64,000 nucleotides of DNA from Hyaloraphidium curvatum (taxonomy: Eukaryota > Monoblepharomycota > Hyaloraphidiomycetes > Hyaloraphidiales > Hyaloraphidiaceae): assembly GCA_025558095.1 (NCBI GenBank), contig JAIVFI010000039.1:421555-485554 (forward strand). Reading direction: 5' to 3'. The translations under genes were made by a program, and so were the position numbers. Of the stretch, positions 32,242 through 42,734 are shown piece by piece; position 1 is the first letter of the stretch, and each line of letters begins with the position of its first letter. The notes beneath the pieces were generated by a model. The model made no database searches. It was not told where the DNA came from and was given only the letters and a program-made list of their open reading frames with translations.

Positions 32242-35200
32242 CTAGTAGAGGGTGACCTGCGGGAAGCAGCCCTGGAATCCTGGCTTGTTACCGGAATCAA
32301 AGCTAAGGGAATCGTTGTCAGAGACCAGTTGCTTGTGGGGTGGGCGCACCGCGAACTCACCCGTGCCGCTCCGCCGCCTGGACGTTCTTCCAGCTCTTGG
32401 CGATGATCTGCGCATCCACCGGCGTCCCCGTGTTGGCGTTTATGTCCGCCCACGGTGCCAGGAAGCCCTGGGAGAACAGGGTCTGCGAGGTCCAGGTGAT
32501 GGCCGTCACGGTCGAGCCGAAGTTGAAGAAGGCCGAGCCCTTGAAGTTGTTCTGCCACACGGCCATCGAGTTGCCGCCCAGCGCGACGGTGCCCGACGCC
32601 TGCACGTTGAAGATGTAGCCCTTGGGAGTGGAGGAAAAGCCCGAGACCGCAAAGTTGTTGAAGTTTTGGGTGGAGCCGTCGACGGCGGCCAGCGGCAGGT
32701 CGCAGATGACGATGTCGGAGGAGCCGAAGCCCGAGATGGCGGTGATGTTGAGCGCCGCCTGCGAGGTGATCGAGCAGGTCGCGGTCTTGGTGTAAGCCGA
32801 CAGCGCGTTGGAGAGCGTCTTGGCGCGCGCCTCGGCGTTGCCGAACAGGTCGTCGAAGTAGGCCGCCGTCTTGATCTTGGCCGGACCGCACCCGGAGCCT
32901 TGGAACACGAGGTTGCTTGTGTCGCCGCCCGTGATGCCAGCGAAGTTGTTGCCGTCGATCTTGATGCTCGCGCCCGAGGCGATGGTCCTTGCGAGGAGGG
33001 CGTAGTTGTCGATGTCGTTCTGGTCCTGCGAGGAGCACTGGGGGCGGCCGGAGCGCGCGTTGCCGATGTTGGTGCTGCCGGGCTGGAAGGCGCTGCCGCC
33101 GGCGGCGATCGCCGACTCGGATTCGACCTGGTGAGGGGAAAAGGCGTCAGAGACTCCGATCCAGCGAGGGTCGCAACCGCGCTCACCGTGTTGTAGTAGT
33201 CGCCCCAAGTGATGGTCTGGAAGTTGTCGAAGCCCAGGTCGAAGTCCAGCCCGGCCTTGTTGTTGCTCGAGCCCGCGGTCCACCACGACTGCGGGACGCA
33301 GCTGGGGGTGCCGGCGGCCGCGGCGGTCGTCGTGCGGGTGAGGGTCTGCGAAGCCGTCTGCGAAGCCGTGCGGGTCTGCGAAGCCGTTTGCGTTTGGCTG
33401 GCGGTTTGCGTCTGGCTGGCCGTCTGCGTCTGCGAAGCCGTTTGCGTTTGGCTGGCGGTTTGCGTCTGGCTGGCCGTTTGCGTCTGCGAAGCCGTTTGCG
33501 TTTGACTGGCCGTCCGCGTCGGCGAAGCCGTTTGCGTTTGGCTGGCGGTTTCCGTCTGGCTGGCGGTGGCGGTCGCCGTCGCAGTTTGCGAAGCGGTCGT
33601 CGTCGGGGGAGCGACGGTGGTTGTCGGCTCGGGGTTGACGTCCGGAGCAGCGGTTTCCTGCAGGACAAGGGGGTCAGGACCGACTTACGGAGCAGCGCAG
33701 CAGATCTCACTGTCTGCGTGGCCGTCGGCTCGGGCTCCTCGGTGGTCGTGGGCTGCGGTGCGACCGTGGTGGAGGGTTCCGGCGCCTCGGTGGTAGTGGG
33801 CTCGGGCTCGGGGGCAGCCGTCGTCGTGGGCTCCAGCTCAGGGGCAGCCGTGGTCGTAGGCTCAGGGGCCTCGGTCGTAGTGGGCTCCGGCTCGGGAGCT
33901 GCGGTCGTCGACGGAGCAGGGGCCTCGGTCGTCGTGGGCTCGGGCTCGGGAGCCGCGGTCGTCGTAGGCTCCGGGGCAGCCGTCGAGGTGGGCACGGGCG
34001 CATCCGTCGTCGGCTCGGGGTCCTGCGTCGCGGTGGCCGCCATCGTCGCCGTGGTCGCCGGGGCCGGCACGTCCGGGGGCGGGGAGCAGGTGTTGCCCGT
34101 GATGCTCGCGTGTATCATGATGTAGTACCCCTCCGCGCAGACGGGGAACCCGGCGCCCGAGGAGACGGTGAAGGGCGAGGAGCCGGAGCCCGAAGAGACG
34201 ATCGGGTAGTTGCCCGGGGCACCGCGCTCGCTGGGGCGGTCGCAGCTGTAGAAGACGTGGCCGTCGGTGATGGCGTTGCCGGTGAAGGGAGCAAAGGTAA
34301 CCTCGATGCCGGTGCTGCTGAGGGAGAAGTAGGCGCTGGCCATGAGCTCGCCGCAGTTCTTGCTGTTCACCGTGCCCAGGCCCGGGGAGGAGCACGACGA
34401 GTTGTCCGCGTTGCGGAATGCCGAGGCGCCGACGGCCAGGAGCGACGAGTAGTTGCCCGGGTCGAGGGGACCGAGGATGATGGCCCAGCTGCCCGTATCG
34501 GTTGGCTGGTACGGGGACCCGGGCGACCAGGCGTAGCCGGTGCCGCCGCCGGGTTCGGCGCAGGTGTTGGTTGGGACGGGGGTGGCCGTTGTCGTCGCGT
34601 CGCCGCAGCTGTACGTGCCCGTGGGCTGGGCGTCGACGAAGCACTTGCCGAAGCCGAGCTGACAGCCGACGCCGCACCACGCTTCGCCCGAGTTGCGGCC
34701 GTCGTCTGCGGGGGAGATCGAGGTCAGAACCGGCGAACGTACGCGGATGTGCTGCGACGCACCCTGGCAGAAACCCTCGGCGCTGCAGCAGTACCCGGGC
34801 CGGCAGCGCCGGCCGTTCTTGGACCCGCAGCAGCCGTCGATCGAAATCTCCTTGTTCACGCAGGCCTGGAACACGGGGGTGCCGCGCGAGACGGTCGTGC
34901 GCACGCCGAGGTAGGTGGTCCTGCTCCAGGTGCGCGTGGTGCGGGTGCGGCGGGTGCGCGACGTCGTGGTGGTCACCTCGGGGGCGACCGAGGGGCACTC
35001 GAAGTCCTCGCGGACGGGGCCAGAGCCGACGAAGCATTTGCCGTAGCCCAGCTGGCAGCCGGTACCGCACCACGGCTCGCCCGAGTTGCCGCCGTCATCC
35101 TGCGCATCGAAGGGTCAGATGGGCGCACGGGAATGCAGGAAGTGCAGAGCAAGAGCGCACCTGGCAGACGCCCCACTGCGAGCAGCAGAGGCCGGGCGGA

Positions 35201-36224
35201 CACCGCTTGCCGACGTCGGAGCCGCACTTGTAGTCGTCCGCAATGGGGATCTTGGTGCAGGCGTTGTAGACGGGCGTGCCGCGGGACACGCGGGTCACGG
35301 TGTGGGTGGGGTCGGTGCCGTCGGTCTCGGCTTCGCGGGTCGGGGCCGAGGGGGGTGCGGTGGGGCAGGCGAAGTCGGTCTGGACGGGCTTGCAGCCGAC
35401 GAAGCATTTGCCGTAGCCGAGCTGGCACCCGCCTCCGCACCACGGGAGACCTGGCAAGGGAATGTCGGTGAGTCACGGCGGACCTAACCAAGAGGGTCAA
35501 ACCCGAGGGTAGAGAAAAGCGTACCAGAGTCGTCGCCGTCGTCCTCACACCATCCCCACTCCGAGCAGCACAGTCCTTTCGGGCACCTCTTGCCGCCGCC
35601 CTGCACGCCGCAGCGGCCGTCCGTGGTCGCCTCGAGCGTGGGGCAGGCCATGTAGACGGGAACCGAGTTGGAGGTCGTCGTGAGGGTATAGGTCTCGGTC
35701 GGCTCCGTGGGTGACGGGCAGATCGAGGAGGGGAGACGGCGGGGCCACTCGGGAATGAAGCATTTGCCGTAGCCGTACTGGCAGCCGGTGCCGCACCAGG
35801 CTTCGCCTGCGGAAGGGTGCTGTTGTTAGAGTCGCCCCGCCGACCACGACGCCAGGCCCCGAGGCCCACCGGAATCGCCTCCATTATCTTGACAAAATCC
35901 CCATTGAGAGCAGCACTTTCCGTCCGGGCAGCGGGAGCCCCCGGCGAAGCGGCCGCACCGGCCGTCCGCCGAAACAGCCAGCGTTGCGCAAGCCGCGACC
36001 ACCGGCGTCCCGGCCGACACCGTCGTTACGGGATCGGCCGGCAGAGCGCGGCCGGCGTAGGTCTCCTCCTCGGCGAGGGCGCCGAAGTCCACCGTGCCCA
36101 CGAGCTGCCGCTTGTGCCGCCGGACCTGCGGCCAGCAGCTGCTCGGCGCGGCGCCGGCCGGTGCGGCGGCGGCGAGCGCCGCGAGGGCGGCGAGTGCCGC
36201 GATCGAGATCTGTTGTCGCCTCAT
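32242..36224 (-). CDS. secreted chitin-binding adhesin with C-terminal choice-of-anchor A domain
   Basis: Eight exons: 36224-35870, 35806-35525, 35450-35161, 35099-34763, 34705-33711, 33657-33187, 33127-32361 and 32302-32242 (3558 bases in phase, 1185 residues). After a signal peptide (AALAALAALAAAAP) come four hevein-like modules, each ending in phrases such as KRCPPGLCCSQWGVC. They are separated by a linker motif, GEPWCGTGCQLGYGKCF, that also occurs four times. A Cys-poor beta-rich domain of about 170 residues follows, then an EPTTTxAPEP stalk, a TASQTQ stalk, and a choice-of-anchor A domain ending NKPGFQGCFPQVTLY. Hevein modules bind chitin, so the protein likely sits on a chitinous surface. 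It is tail to tail with the related gene at 27-31 kb. Confidence 0.85.
32361..32794 (-). repeat. 434-base arm of an inverted duplication, copy in the 32-36 kb gene
   Basis: Reverse complement of 31105-31538. The left edge coincides exactly with the last base of exon 7, next to its GTGAGT donor. Confidence 0.9.
33343..33564 (-). repeat. tandem repeat encoding TASQTQ units
   Basis: About eleven 18-base units, some organised as 36-base pairs, read TASQTQ on the minus strand. They form a spacer just before the choice-of-anchor A domain. Confidence 0.85.
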
Positions 36225-36991
36225 CGGGGAATGTTGGTTGTAGAGAGTTGTGGCCGCGTCGGCTTTCAGCTGACCCGGCTCCTACAGCCGACCGACGCAC
36301 CAGCCGCCGCCGCTGGTCCCTAGCAACTTCCGAACCTCCACCCGCGCCCGGCCACGATCAGAGCCATGGGGCACCGAGACTCGATTGTTTAAAATTCGAC
36401 ATGCTGGCCGGATGGTTTGCCCGGGTCTCGTCTCGCAGCAAATCGTCGCAACAAACAGATTGCTGTGCCCGCCGCTAGGGACCACCTCGTCCGATCGCCG
36501 CTCCGGAGCCTAAACCGTTTTGCCCCGATCGAACGGCGACTCAGGTATTGTTGGTGCTTCCATCCGCGGTTTGGGGAGGAGCCGAATTGAATTCTCGACG
36601 TGAGGGGGCGGAGTTGTGGCTTGGGCTGCCGCTGCCGAATGTTGCGGGTGAGGCTGAGTTGGCCGGTGCGGCGGCCGGCCGGGCGGATATTGAAACAACC
36701 TGTTTTCCCGGCGGCCCATTCCCCGCCGTCTTCCCAGCAAGCGGGATCGAGGGATGCAGCGGCCAGTGCGGGCGCCCATCCAACAGGGAAGATCGTTTCG
36801 CTTTTGGACGCCGGGCAGGTTTCGCTGCAAGAGCTGCAAGGTCGGCCGGACCGGCCGGATCCACATCAGCGTCGGCCGTCCGCTTCCGACCCCGACCATT
36901 TCGAATGTCGGCCGCCGCCCGAACCTCCGGCGAAGAACCTCTGGCATGCCATTCTAGTGTAATCGGATCCAATCAACAAACAATCCGCGGG
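36225..36991. other. intergenic, nothing recognised
   Basis: 767 bases between the chitin-binding adhesin start and the ion channel 3' end. Frames of up to 145 codons exist on both strands but have Pro/Arg/Ala-biased composition and no motif. Confidence 0.4.
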
Positions 36992-39034
36992 TCACGCCGA
37001 CCGCACCGACCCTGCCGTCGACGCCGCGTCGTCCGGCCGCCCTCCCAACCCCGTCCCCTCCAAGATCAGGTTCCCCGACCTGTCCGACCGCACCGAAACC
37101 TTGGACAGCCTCCTTGCCAGCGTCGAATCCGGCTCCACCGGGTTCCCGTTCACGCTCACCACCTTCCCCGGGATCCCCAGGCCCGACCACGTCTCCGGGG
37201 GTTCGATCCCCGCCCTTGCGGCTTCCGCCGCCGCCTCGCGCGCCTTGGCGAGGTCCAACTCCATGCTCCGCCTGTCGATCCTGTCCCGCTCCGACCGCCC
37301 CGCGGCCACCTCAACCACGACGTCGTCGGGTTTGCCGTCGCCGTCCACGTCCACCCGCACCTTCTTGAGCTCCTTCTCCCCCGGCACGGGGATGTGCAGC
37401 GCAGTGAAGGCGCGGTCCGTGGTCCGCACCACGAGGTCGTGCGCGCGCCGCTTGAGCGAGCCGGGGGCGCCGATGTCCGCGTTGCCGGCGAGCATTTCGC
37501 CGTAGTCCTCCAACTTTGCGCGGCCGTAGACGGTCCGCTCGAGCTCCAGGCGCAGCGCGTACCTTTTCCAAACGTAGTAGAAAAACAGCCAGAGGTTTCC
37601 CACGAGCAAGATGAACATGAGCACGCCGCAGAGGACCCACAACCACGGGAAGGAGCCCGGGGGAAGCTGCACGAGGATGCCGACGTTGAATAAGATCCAA
37701 AATGGCAGGATGAAGCGGCGGCAGAAGAAGTCGAGCTCGGTGGCTGCCATGACGAGGGGAGGCAGTCAGGCGGGTCGGCCTGGCGGCGGCGCAGCCGCAA
37801 CCCACCGAGGATGTGGTTGTTCTCGCGCTTGACGAGATGGTGTATGATGGCGATCTCGAAGAGCGAGAAGAAGGAGACGATGAAGGCCATGAAGACGTAC
37901 CTGGGCGGGAGGGGGGGGTCAGCACTCGGTGGGAGCAACGAGCCACGAAAAGGACCCACCAGTCCATCGTCGTAGCGTACGACACCATCGGAAGCCCCTG
38001 GGTGACGGAGCTGTAGAAGGAGACTGGCAGCGGGACGCGTGAGCAAGGGACGCGGGCCGCGGCCCCTAAGACGCACCGATGGTGAGCACCAAGGTAATGC
38101 TCAACCCCAGCCGTTCGGGCACGGCGTCGACGGAGAACCAGTAGCTGACTGTCGTCAAGGCAACGAGGATGCACATCGGCATGAAACTCTTGATGTAGTA
38201 CGCGGCCGTCTTGCGCTGCACCGTCAGGGTAAACGTGAGCATCTCATGGAGGGGCTGGCCCATGAAGGGCTCGTAGTATAGTTCCGCGACCGAGTAGCCG
38301 ACGTAGTCCCACGAGACCTGCGTGAACTCCGAAGCCTGGATCTCGGGGTACACGGGCGGATCCCCCCACACGAGGCCGATCTGCCTGTCGTTGTACGAGT
38401 AGCTCCCGATGTCCATGGTCAGGTTCTGCCTGTCGAACGGGAAGCTCGCCAGGTCGAACAAATCGGTGAGGTCCGCGAGCATGTGCCGCGCCCAGAAGAC
38501 GGCACCTGTCTCGGGCTGCACCTTGATGATGTCGTCCAGGAGCTCGACGGTGACCTCGTTGACGAAGTAGATGTCGGGGGTCCACACGGTGTGCGAGGGG
38601 CCGATGCCGTTGCCGAGCTCCATCGAGCCCAGGAAGCGGTACTCGCTCCCGTTGGAGGGCGGGAACTCGCCCGGCGGGGCGACCAGCCGCGGGTCGGTCC
38701 ACCACAGCTTCATCGACAGGTCCATGGTGAAGGTCGACGTGAACGGGTCCACGGCGTAGAGGTTGTTTATGTCCAGGCGGACGGTGATTTCGTCGCGAGG
38801 GCCGCCGAAGCCCGGACGGGTCGACGCGTCGTAGCCCGAGCCGGGGCCCGTCAGCACATTGATCAGCTCCGCGGTGGCGTTTGTGTCCGAGTAGCCGCGG
38901 GGGGCGAGAAAGCGGCGTGCCGGCGGCCGCGAGGTCCGTCGGGAGGGCGGCGCCGCCCGCGGGGGGAGCGCCGCCGCGCCGGCAAAGAGGCACGCCGCCG
39001 CGAGGGCCGCAAAAAGGCCGCGTGGGACCCGCAT
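36992..39034 (-). CDS. pentameric ligand-gated ion channel subunit lacking the Cys-loop cysteines
   Basis: Four exons: 39034-38077, 38023-37960, 37900-37806 and 37743-36992, giving 622 residues. A signal peptide (LFAALAAACLFAGAAAL) precedes an extracellular domain with family landmarks: KLWWTDPRL at 109-117, VWTPDIYFVNE near 150-160, and SFPFDRQNL near 197-205. The last is the core of the 'Cys-loop', but both flanking cysteines are absent, as in bacterial channels. TM1 is near 280-300, TM2 (RLGLSITLVLTI joined to VSFYSSVTQG) near 308-330, TM3 near 342-362 and TM4 near 384-400. A fifth hydrophobic segment at about 404-428 and a cytosolic tail of about 190 residues follow, with DVDGDGKPDD at 504-513, a calcium-binding-like loop. 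Ligand and ion selectivity are unknown. Confidence 0.88.
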
Positions 39035-39303
39035 GGTGCCGCACGGCGGGGCGTCGCGAAAAGTGGGTTGTTCAGGCGATTCGGGGCTTGGGCGGTGGCT
39101 GGATCATCGACCGTCCCGCCCGCTGCCCATGGAGGATGTGCCGTCGGCTCCATAGTTCACAACATTCATTCGACCGTCCAGTGTGCATCTGACGTGTGAT
39201 CGGCGGGACCCATCTTTTCCAGCCTCGGAGAGCGTCTCCGCGTCCAATCAAACTCGGACCCTCGCGTGCCTTACGGATTAGATCGATCTGCCACCGTGGC
39301 CCA
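39035..39303. other. intergenic gap between ion channel and MYND gene
   Basis: 269 bases holding the channel promoter and the 3' end of the next minus-strand gene. No motif is claimed. Confidence 0.4.
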
Positions 39304-40406
39304 TCAAGACCACTGCCTGCAGACGTCCTTGTGCTCCTTCCATGCCGTCCTCTGGCACTCCTTCCCGCAGTACCGCGCCAGCCTGCACCCCGCGCACCGC
39401 TGCAGCACCTGCGCCTCCGTCGCCTCTTTTCCGCACTCGTCGCACCCGTCCGGAACGTGTGTCGCGCGCACCTGCTCCATGTCCTTGAGCCTGCGCGACA
39501 CCTGCTTGCCCCGTTTCGAGGCGAGCCTGCCGCAGACGCGGGTGGCGAAGAAACCGGCGAAGAACGCCAGGTCCTCGACGATTTCGTCCAGGGGTTCCTG
39601 CTCGCCCACGCCTGCGTGGGGTTGATTCAGGAGGGTGAGGACGTCGACGAGCACCGAAGCGGCCGATCGCCTCCCCTGGGACTCCTGCTCCCGCGAGTGC
39701 GCGGCCCACGGCTTGGGGTTCTCGACAGCGATCCTCAAGAGCGCGTCCAGAGTCCCCGAGAAGGAGGCGCGGACCTTTCGTGTCTGCTCGTCCCCGGCAT
39801 CATTCGGGGTAGCCTTGTCGCGCCCCACGAACAGGTCCCAGACCTCCTCGAACTGCAGTGCGGCGAGCGCGAGGTCGTCGAGCATGGCGGGGCAGTCGCC
39901 GAGCCTCTGCCGCACGGGACGCGAGTATGCCGCCAGCCGCTGAAAAGCCGGTTGTACGCGGCCGAGCCTTCCCGCCATCCAGACGCGGCCGGCTCTCCCA
40001 AGTAGGGCTCCCCCGCGGTCGGGTCGACCGCACCGGACGCGGTTCGCCTGGCCAACGAGCGGGGCCCGACGAACTCGGCCAGCGCGCGCCGGAGGACGGG
40101 CCACGCGCGGCGGAACACGGGCAGCGCGCAGTGCACGGCGCGGTCCGTGAACCCGCGGGATGCCGCGCGCGCCCGGTCGAACTCGTCGGGTTCGGCGACG
40201 GTGCGCAAGCAGAGCTTCATCAGCATCAGGCCGGACGATGCCGCCGTCGCCAGAGCCGCGCGGTCGTCGGCCGGCGACACGCCCCCGGATGACGTGGCGG
40301 CGATGAGGGCGTCCAGACCCGCGTCCGACTGGGCCAGATGCTCCAGCCCGGCCTCCACTATGGAAGGGATGGCCGGGAAGGTCTCGAAGGTGATTTTGGC
40401 AGCCAT
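39304..40406 (-). pseudogene. MYND-family gene A, frame-shifted by an internal deletion
   Basis: The protein begins MAAKITFETFPAIPSIVE and contains the family core AWPVLRRALAEFVGPRS. It reads to AAYNRLF near 39945, then continues in another frame as QRLAAYSRPVRQRL, ending with an intact MYND finger (CDECGKE, CAGCRLARYCGKEC, HKDVC). Compared with fragment B at 40572, about 12 codons are missing exactly at the frame change. A deletion of about 35 bases therefore explains it better than a homopolymer error. Family members share an all-helical N-terminal region and a C-terminal MYND finger; function unknown. The start is 165 bases from divergent fragment B. Confidence 0.65.
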
Positions 40407-40571
40407 CCTGCGACACGGTAGCAGGCGGTGAATGCAGAAGGCAAGTAGTGCGCGCAAATAAACAAACAGGCCAGCGATACTACTCCCATCGATCTTCCCT
40501 GCCCGCGATGGCCTCCAAGGTCGTGCCCCAATTCAAACGATATTGCCGATGCGGAGAGGGCCCTCAATGCC

Positions 40572-41200
40572 ATGGCCGCCGTCGTGCGGCACGGATCCCT
40601 CGAGGGCCGCGACGAATGCAACGCCGCGACCGACGCGCTCTGCTCGGCCGTGGAGGCCCTCGGCGCGCTGCTCCCCGAGGCCGACGAGGAGGCGCCCGCG
40701 CGGCAGAGGTCGGCTGCAAGGGCGGCGCTGGCCATGTTCCGCACGGGGTGGCCGGTGCTCCGCCGCGCCGTGGGCGACCTGGCCGTGCGCCGGGCGTCGC
40801 CGCGAAGGGCCGCGTGGGGCGCGGTCGACGCGGCGCGCGGGCAGCCGTGGACGGGGGTGCCCGGCCCGGGGTGGGAACAGGCGTCCACGGCCTACGCCAT
40901 CGTCTTCTCCCCGCTCGCGTTCCCCGCCGCCGTCGCGCTGGGCCAGCTGGCGATGCTGTCCCGCCCCGTGCGGCGCAGGCTCACCGAGGCGCCGGATTTC
41001 CTGGAGGACCTGGCGCTCGCGGTGCTGCACCACCGCGACTTCTGGGTCCGCTTCGCGCTGCCCAGCCTCTCTGGCCGGCTGCGCGACGTGCCGGACGTCC
41101 GCGACCTGGGCGGGTTCGAGGTCTGGGAGTCGGCCGTGAACACGCTCATGATGTGGCGGTGCCGGTCTGCGAAAGAGAAGCCCTCCAATCGACCTCTTCC
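40572..41200 (+). pseudogene. MYND-family fragment B (N-terminal half only)
   Basis: Begins MAAVVRHGSLEGRDECN and carries the family core GWPVLRRAVGDLAVRRAS, then SRPVRRRLTEAPDFLEDL and HHRDFWVRF. Similarity to the other copies ends near 41160. The frame stays open far downstream, but over sequence that is antisense to another gene. No MYND finger follows directly; a degenerate one in the same frame appears at 42790-42956. The right edge given is approximate. Confidence 0.5.
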
Positions 41201-41217
41201 ACTTCTTCCCCGTCAAC

Positions 41218-41857
41218 ATGGCCGCACAGGCGAGCTCCCCGTGGTCGACCGAGTTCCTTGTGCACCTCGTGGCTTCCACGAAGGAACCATTGGCGGAAGC
41301 CGACGCCGCCCTGGACGCGCTCGTCGCCGGCACCGCCGGCGGACCCGGCGCCGCCTCCCCCGCCGCGCACGAGGCCGCCGGCAAGCGCAGCCCGCTCGGC
41401 GCGGTCCTCGTCGCCGCCCATCTGCTCGGTCAGCCCGCGGACGCGCAGCCTTGGCCCACGGCCGGGGCACCCCGCGCGGCGCTGGAACTCTTCCGCACCG
41501 CCTGGCCGGTGCTGAGGCGCGCCCTGGCCGAGTTCGTGGGTCCCAGGTCGTCGGCAAGGCGGGCGGCGTTCGGCGCCATCGATGCCGCCGCGGGGCAGCC
41601 CTTCTTCGGGACGCCCACGTCACCAGGCTGCCCGCGACCGGGAGCGCGACGTCTCCCACCTCCGCTCGCGCATCGCCGCGCTGGAATCCGAGCTGGAGGA
41701 GGAGAGGGAAAGCAGGAGGGAGGCCGAGGGCAGGGCGAGGCAGTACGAGTCGCTGGTGGGGGCCCTGGAAGGGGTTGCGGGGGACGCGGAGGCGCTGGGG
41801 AGGAGGGCGGGTGCGCTGTGGCGGCAGATCGGGGCGCTGTCGAGGGGGAGCGGATGA
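41218..41857 (+). pseudogene. MYND-family fragment C joined to a coiled coil
   Basis: An ATG at 41218 opens a frame with the family core AWPVLRRALAEFVGPRSSAR and GAIDAAAGQPFFGTP. Near 41620 homology stops. In a neighbouring frame a strong coiled coil continues (RDVSHLRSRIAALESELEEE), ending at 41857. There is no MYND finger. It may be a chimeric gene with a missed splice or a rearranged remnant. Confidence 0.45.
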
Positions 41858-41882
41858 TGGGCATTGCGATGGAGATGGATCG

Positions 41883-42674
41883 TCACGGCGTGTTGAAGTT
41901 GGTGCGGTGCCGGCGGTAGTACAGCAGACCCTCCGGCACGTGGGCCACCGTCGCGTTGCGCGCCAGCAGCGCCCTGTACATGTCGTAATCCTCCTCGGCC
42001 TTTTTTGCGTCGGGTCCCTGGCCGGCCTTGCGGCTGGTGCGCATGTAGCCCCCCGCGGCGCGCAAGGCGGCGGTGCGTTGGAGCATTCCGCCCGAGTGGA
42101 TGGTCGAGATGTTCCAGTACATGCCCTCGGGGACGGGGTGCATGATGCTGCGGAAGTGGTCTACGACCGCGGACGGGCCGGGGGAGGAGTTGACGACGAT
42201 GTAGTCGTACTTGACCACGTCGGCGTCGACGGCGGCGGTGCGCTCGTGGAGGTCCCTCCTGAACCAGTTGTCCGCGCCCAAGAAGATGAGCCGCTCCGTA
42301 GCGACGCGGTCCAGGACGTCCTGCCAGTTCGCGATGGTCCCCAGCCGCTCTGGCCGCATCATGAAGGCCACCTCGGGGTAGAGTGCCGGCAGGTGGCCGC
42401 AGTCCCCGGCACCATCGTCCACGAACCAGATGAAATCGAAGGGGCGGGACTGCCCGATCGCGGTCTCGAGCGCGTGCGCGGCGAGATGGCCGTAGCGGAA
42501 CGAGGCGACGATGGCGGTGGTCGCGTTGGGCCGCAGCGGTGCGCCGGGCGGGTGGACGGGCGGCAACAGCGACGGGTCTGTGCCGGGCGGCCGGGCGGGC
42601 GGCGGGCGCGACAGCCACGCGGCGGAGAGCACGAGGCACGCGGCGGCGGCGGCGGTGAGCGCCGGACGTCCCAT
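41883..42674 (-). CDS. type II membrane glycosyltransferase-like protein (GT-A, family 2-like)
   Basis: A single exon of 263 residues. An N-terminal signal anchor (LTAAAAACLVLSAAWL) is followed by a Pro-rich stem and a compact catalytic domain. ATTAIVASFRYGHLAAHALE forms the first strand and helix. DFIWFVDDGAGDCG and then LIFLGADNWF supply acidic motifs of the GT-A type, and a late HSGGMLQRTAALRAAGGY resembles the acceptor-side motif of family 2 enzymes. Predicted to be luminal in the Golgi or ER. The donor sugar is unknown. The gene sits antisense between two pieces of the MYND family. Confidence 0.7.
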   Translation of the reverse strand: MGRPALTAAAAACLVLSAAWLSRPPPARPPGTDPSLLPPVHPPGAPLRPNATTAIVASFRYGHLAAHALETAIGQSRPFDFIWFVDDGAGDCGHLPALYPEVAFMMRPERLGTIANWQDVLDRVATERLIFLGADNWFRRDLHERTAAVDADVVKYDYIVVNSSPGPSAVVDHFRSIMHPVPEGMYWNISTIHSGGMLQRTAALRAAGGYMRTSRKAGQGPDAKKAEEDYDMYRALLARNATVAHVPEGLLYYRRHRTNFNTP

Positions 42675-42734
42675 GCCTGCATGACAGCGCTCCGAAGGGT
42701 GTCCGGATGGCTGGCCGGCGTTGTGTTTGGACCC

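Noticed and set aside
31105-32794. A transposon or terminal inverted repeats formed by the 434-base arms
   Set aside because: The arms are coding parts of two related proteins, and the spacer holds no transposase or terminal signature.
36541-36972. A 143-codon minus-strand frame upstream of the adhesin gene
   Set aside because: Low-complexity Pro/Ser/Ala/Arg composition, no motif, and competing open frames in other frames of the same stretch.
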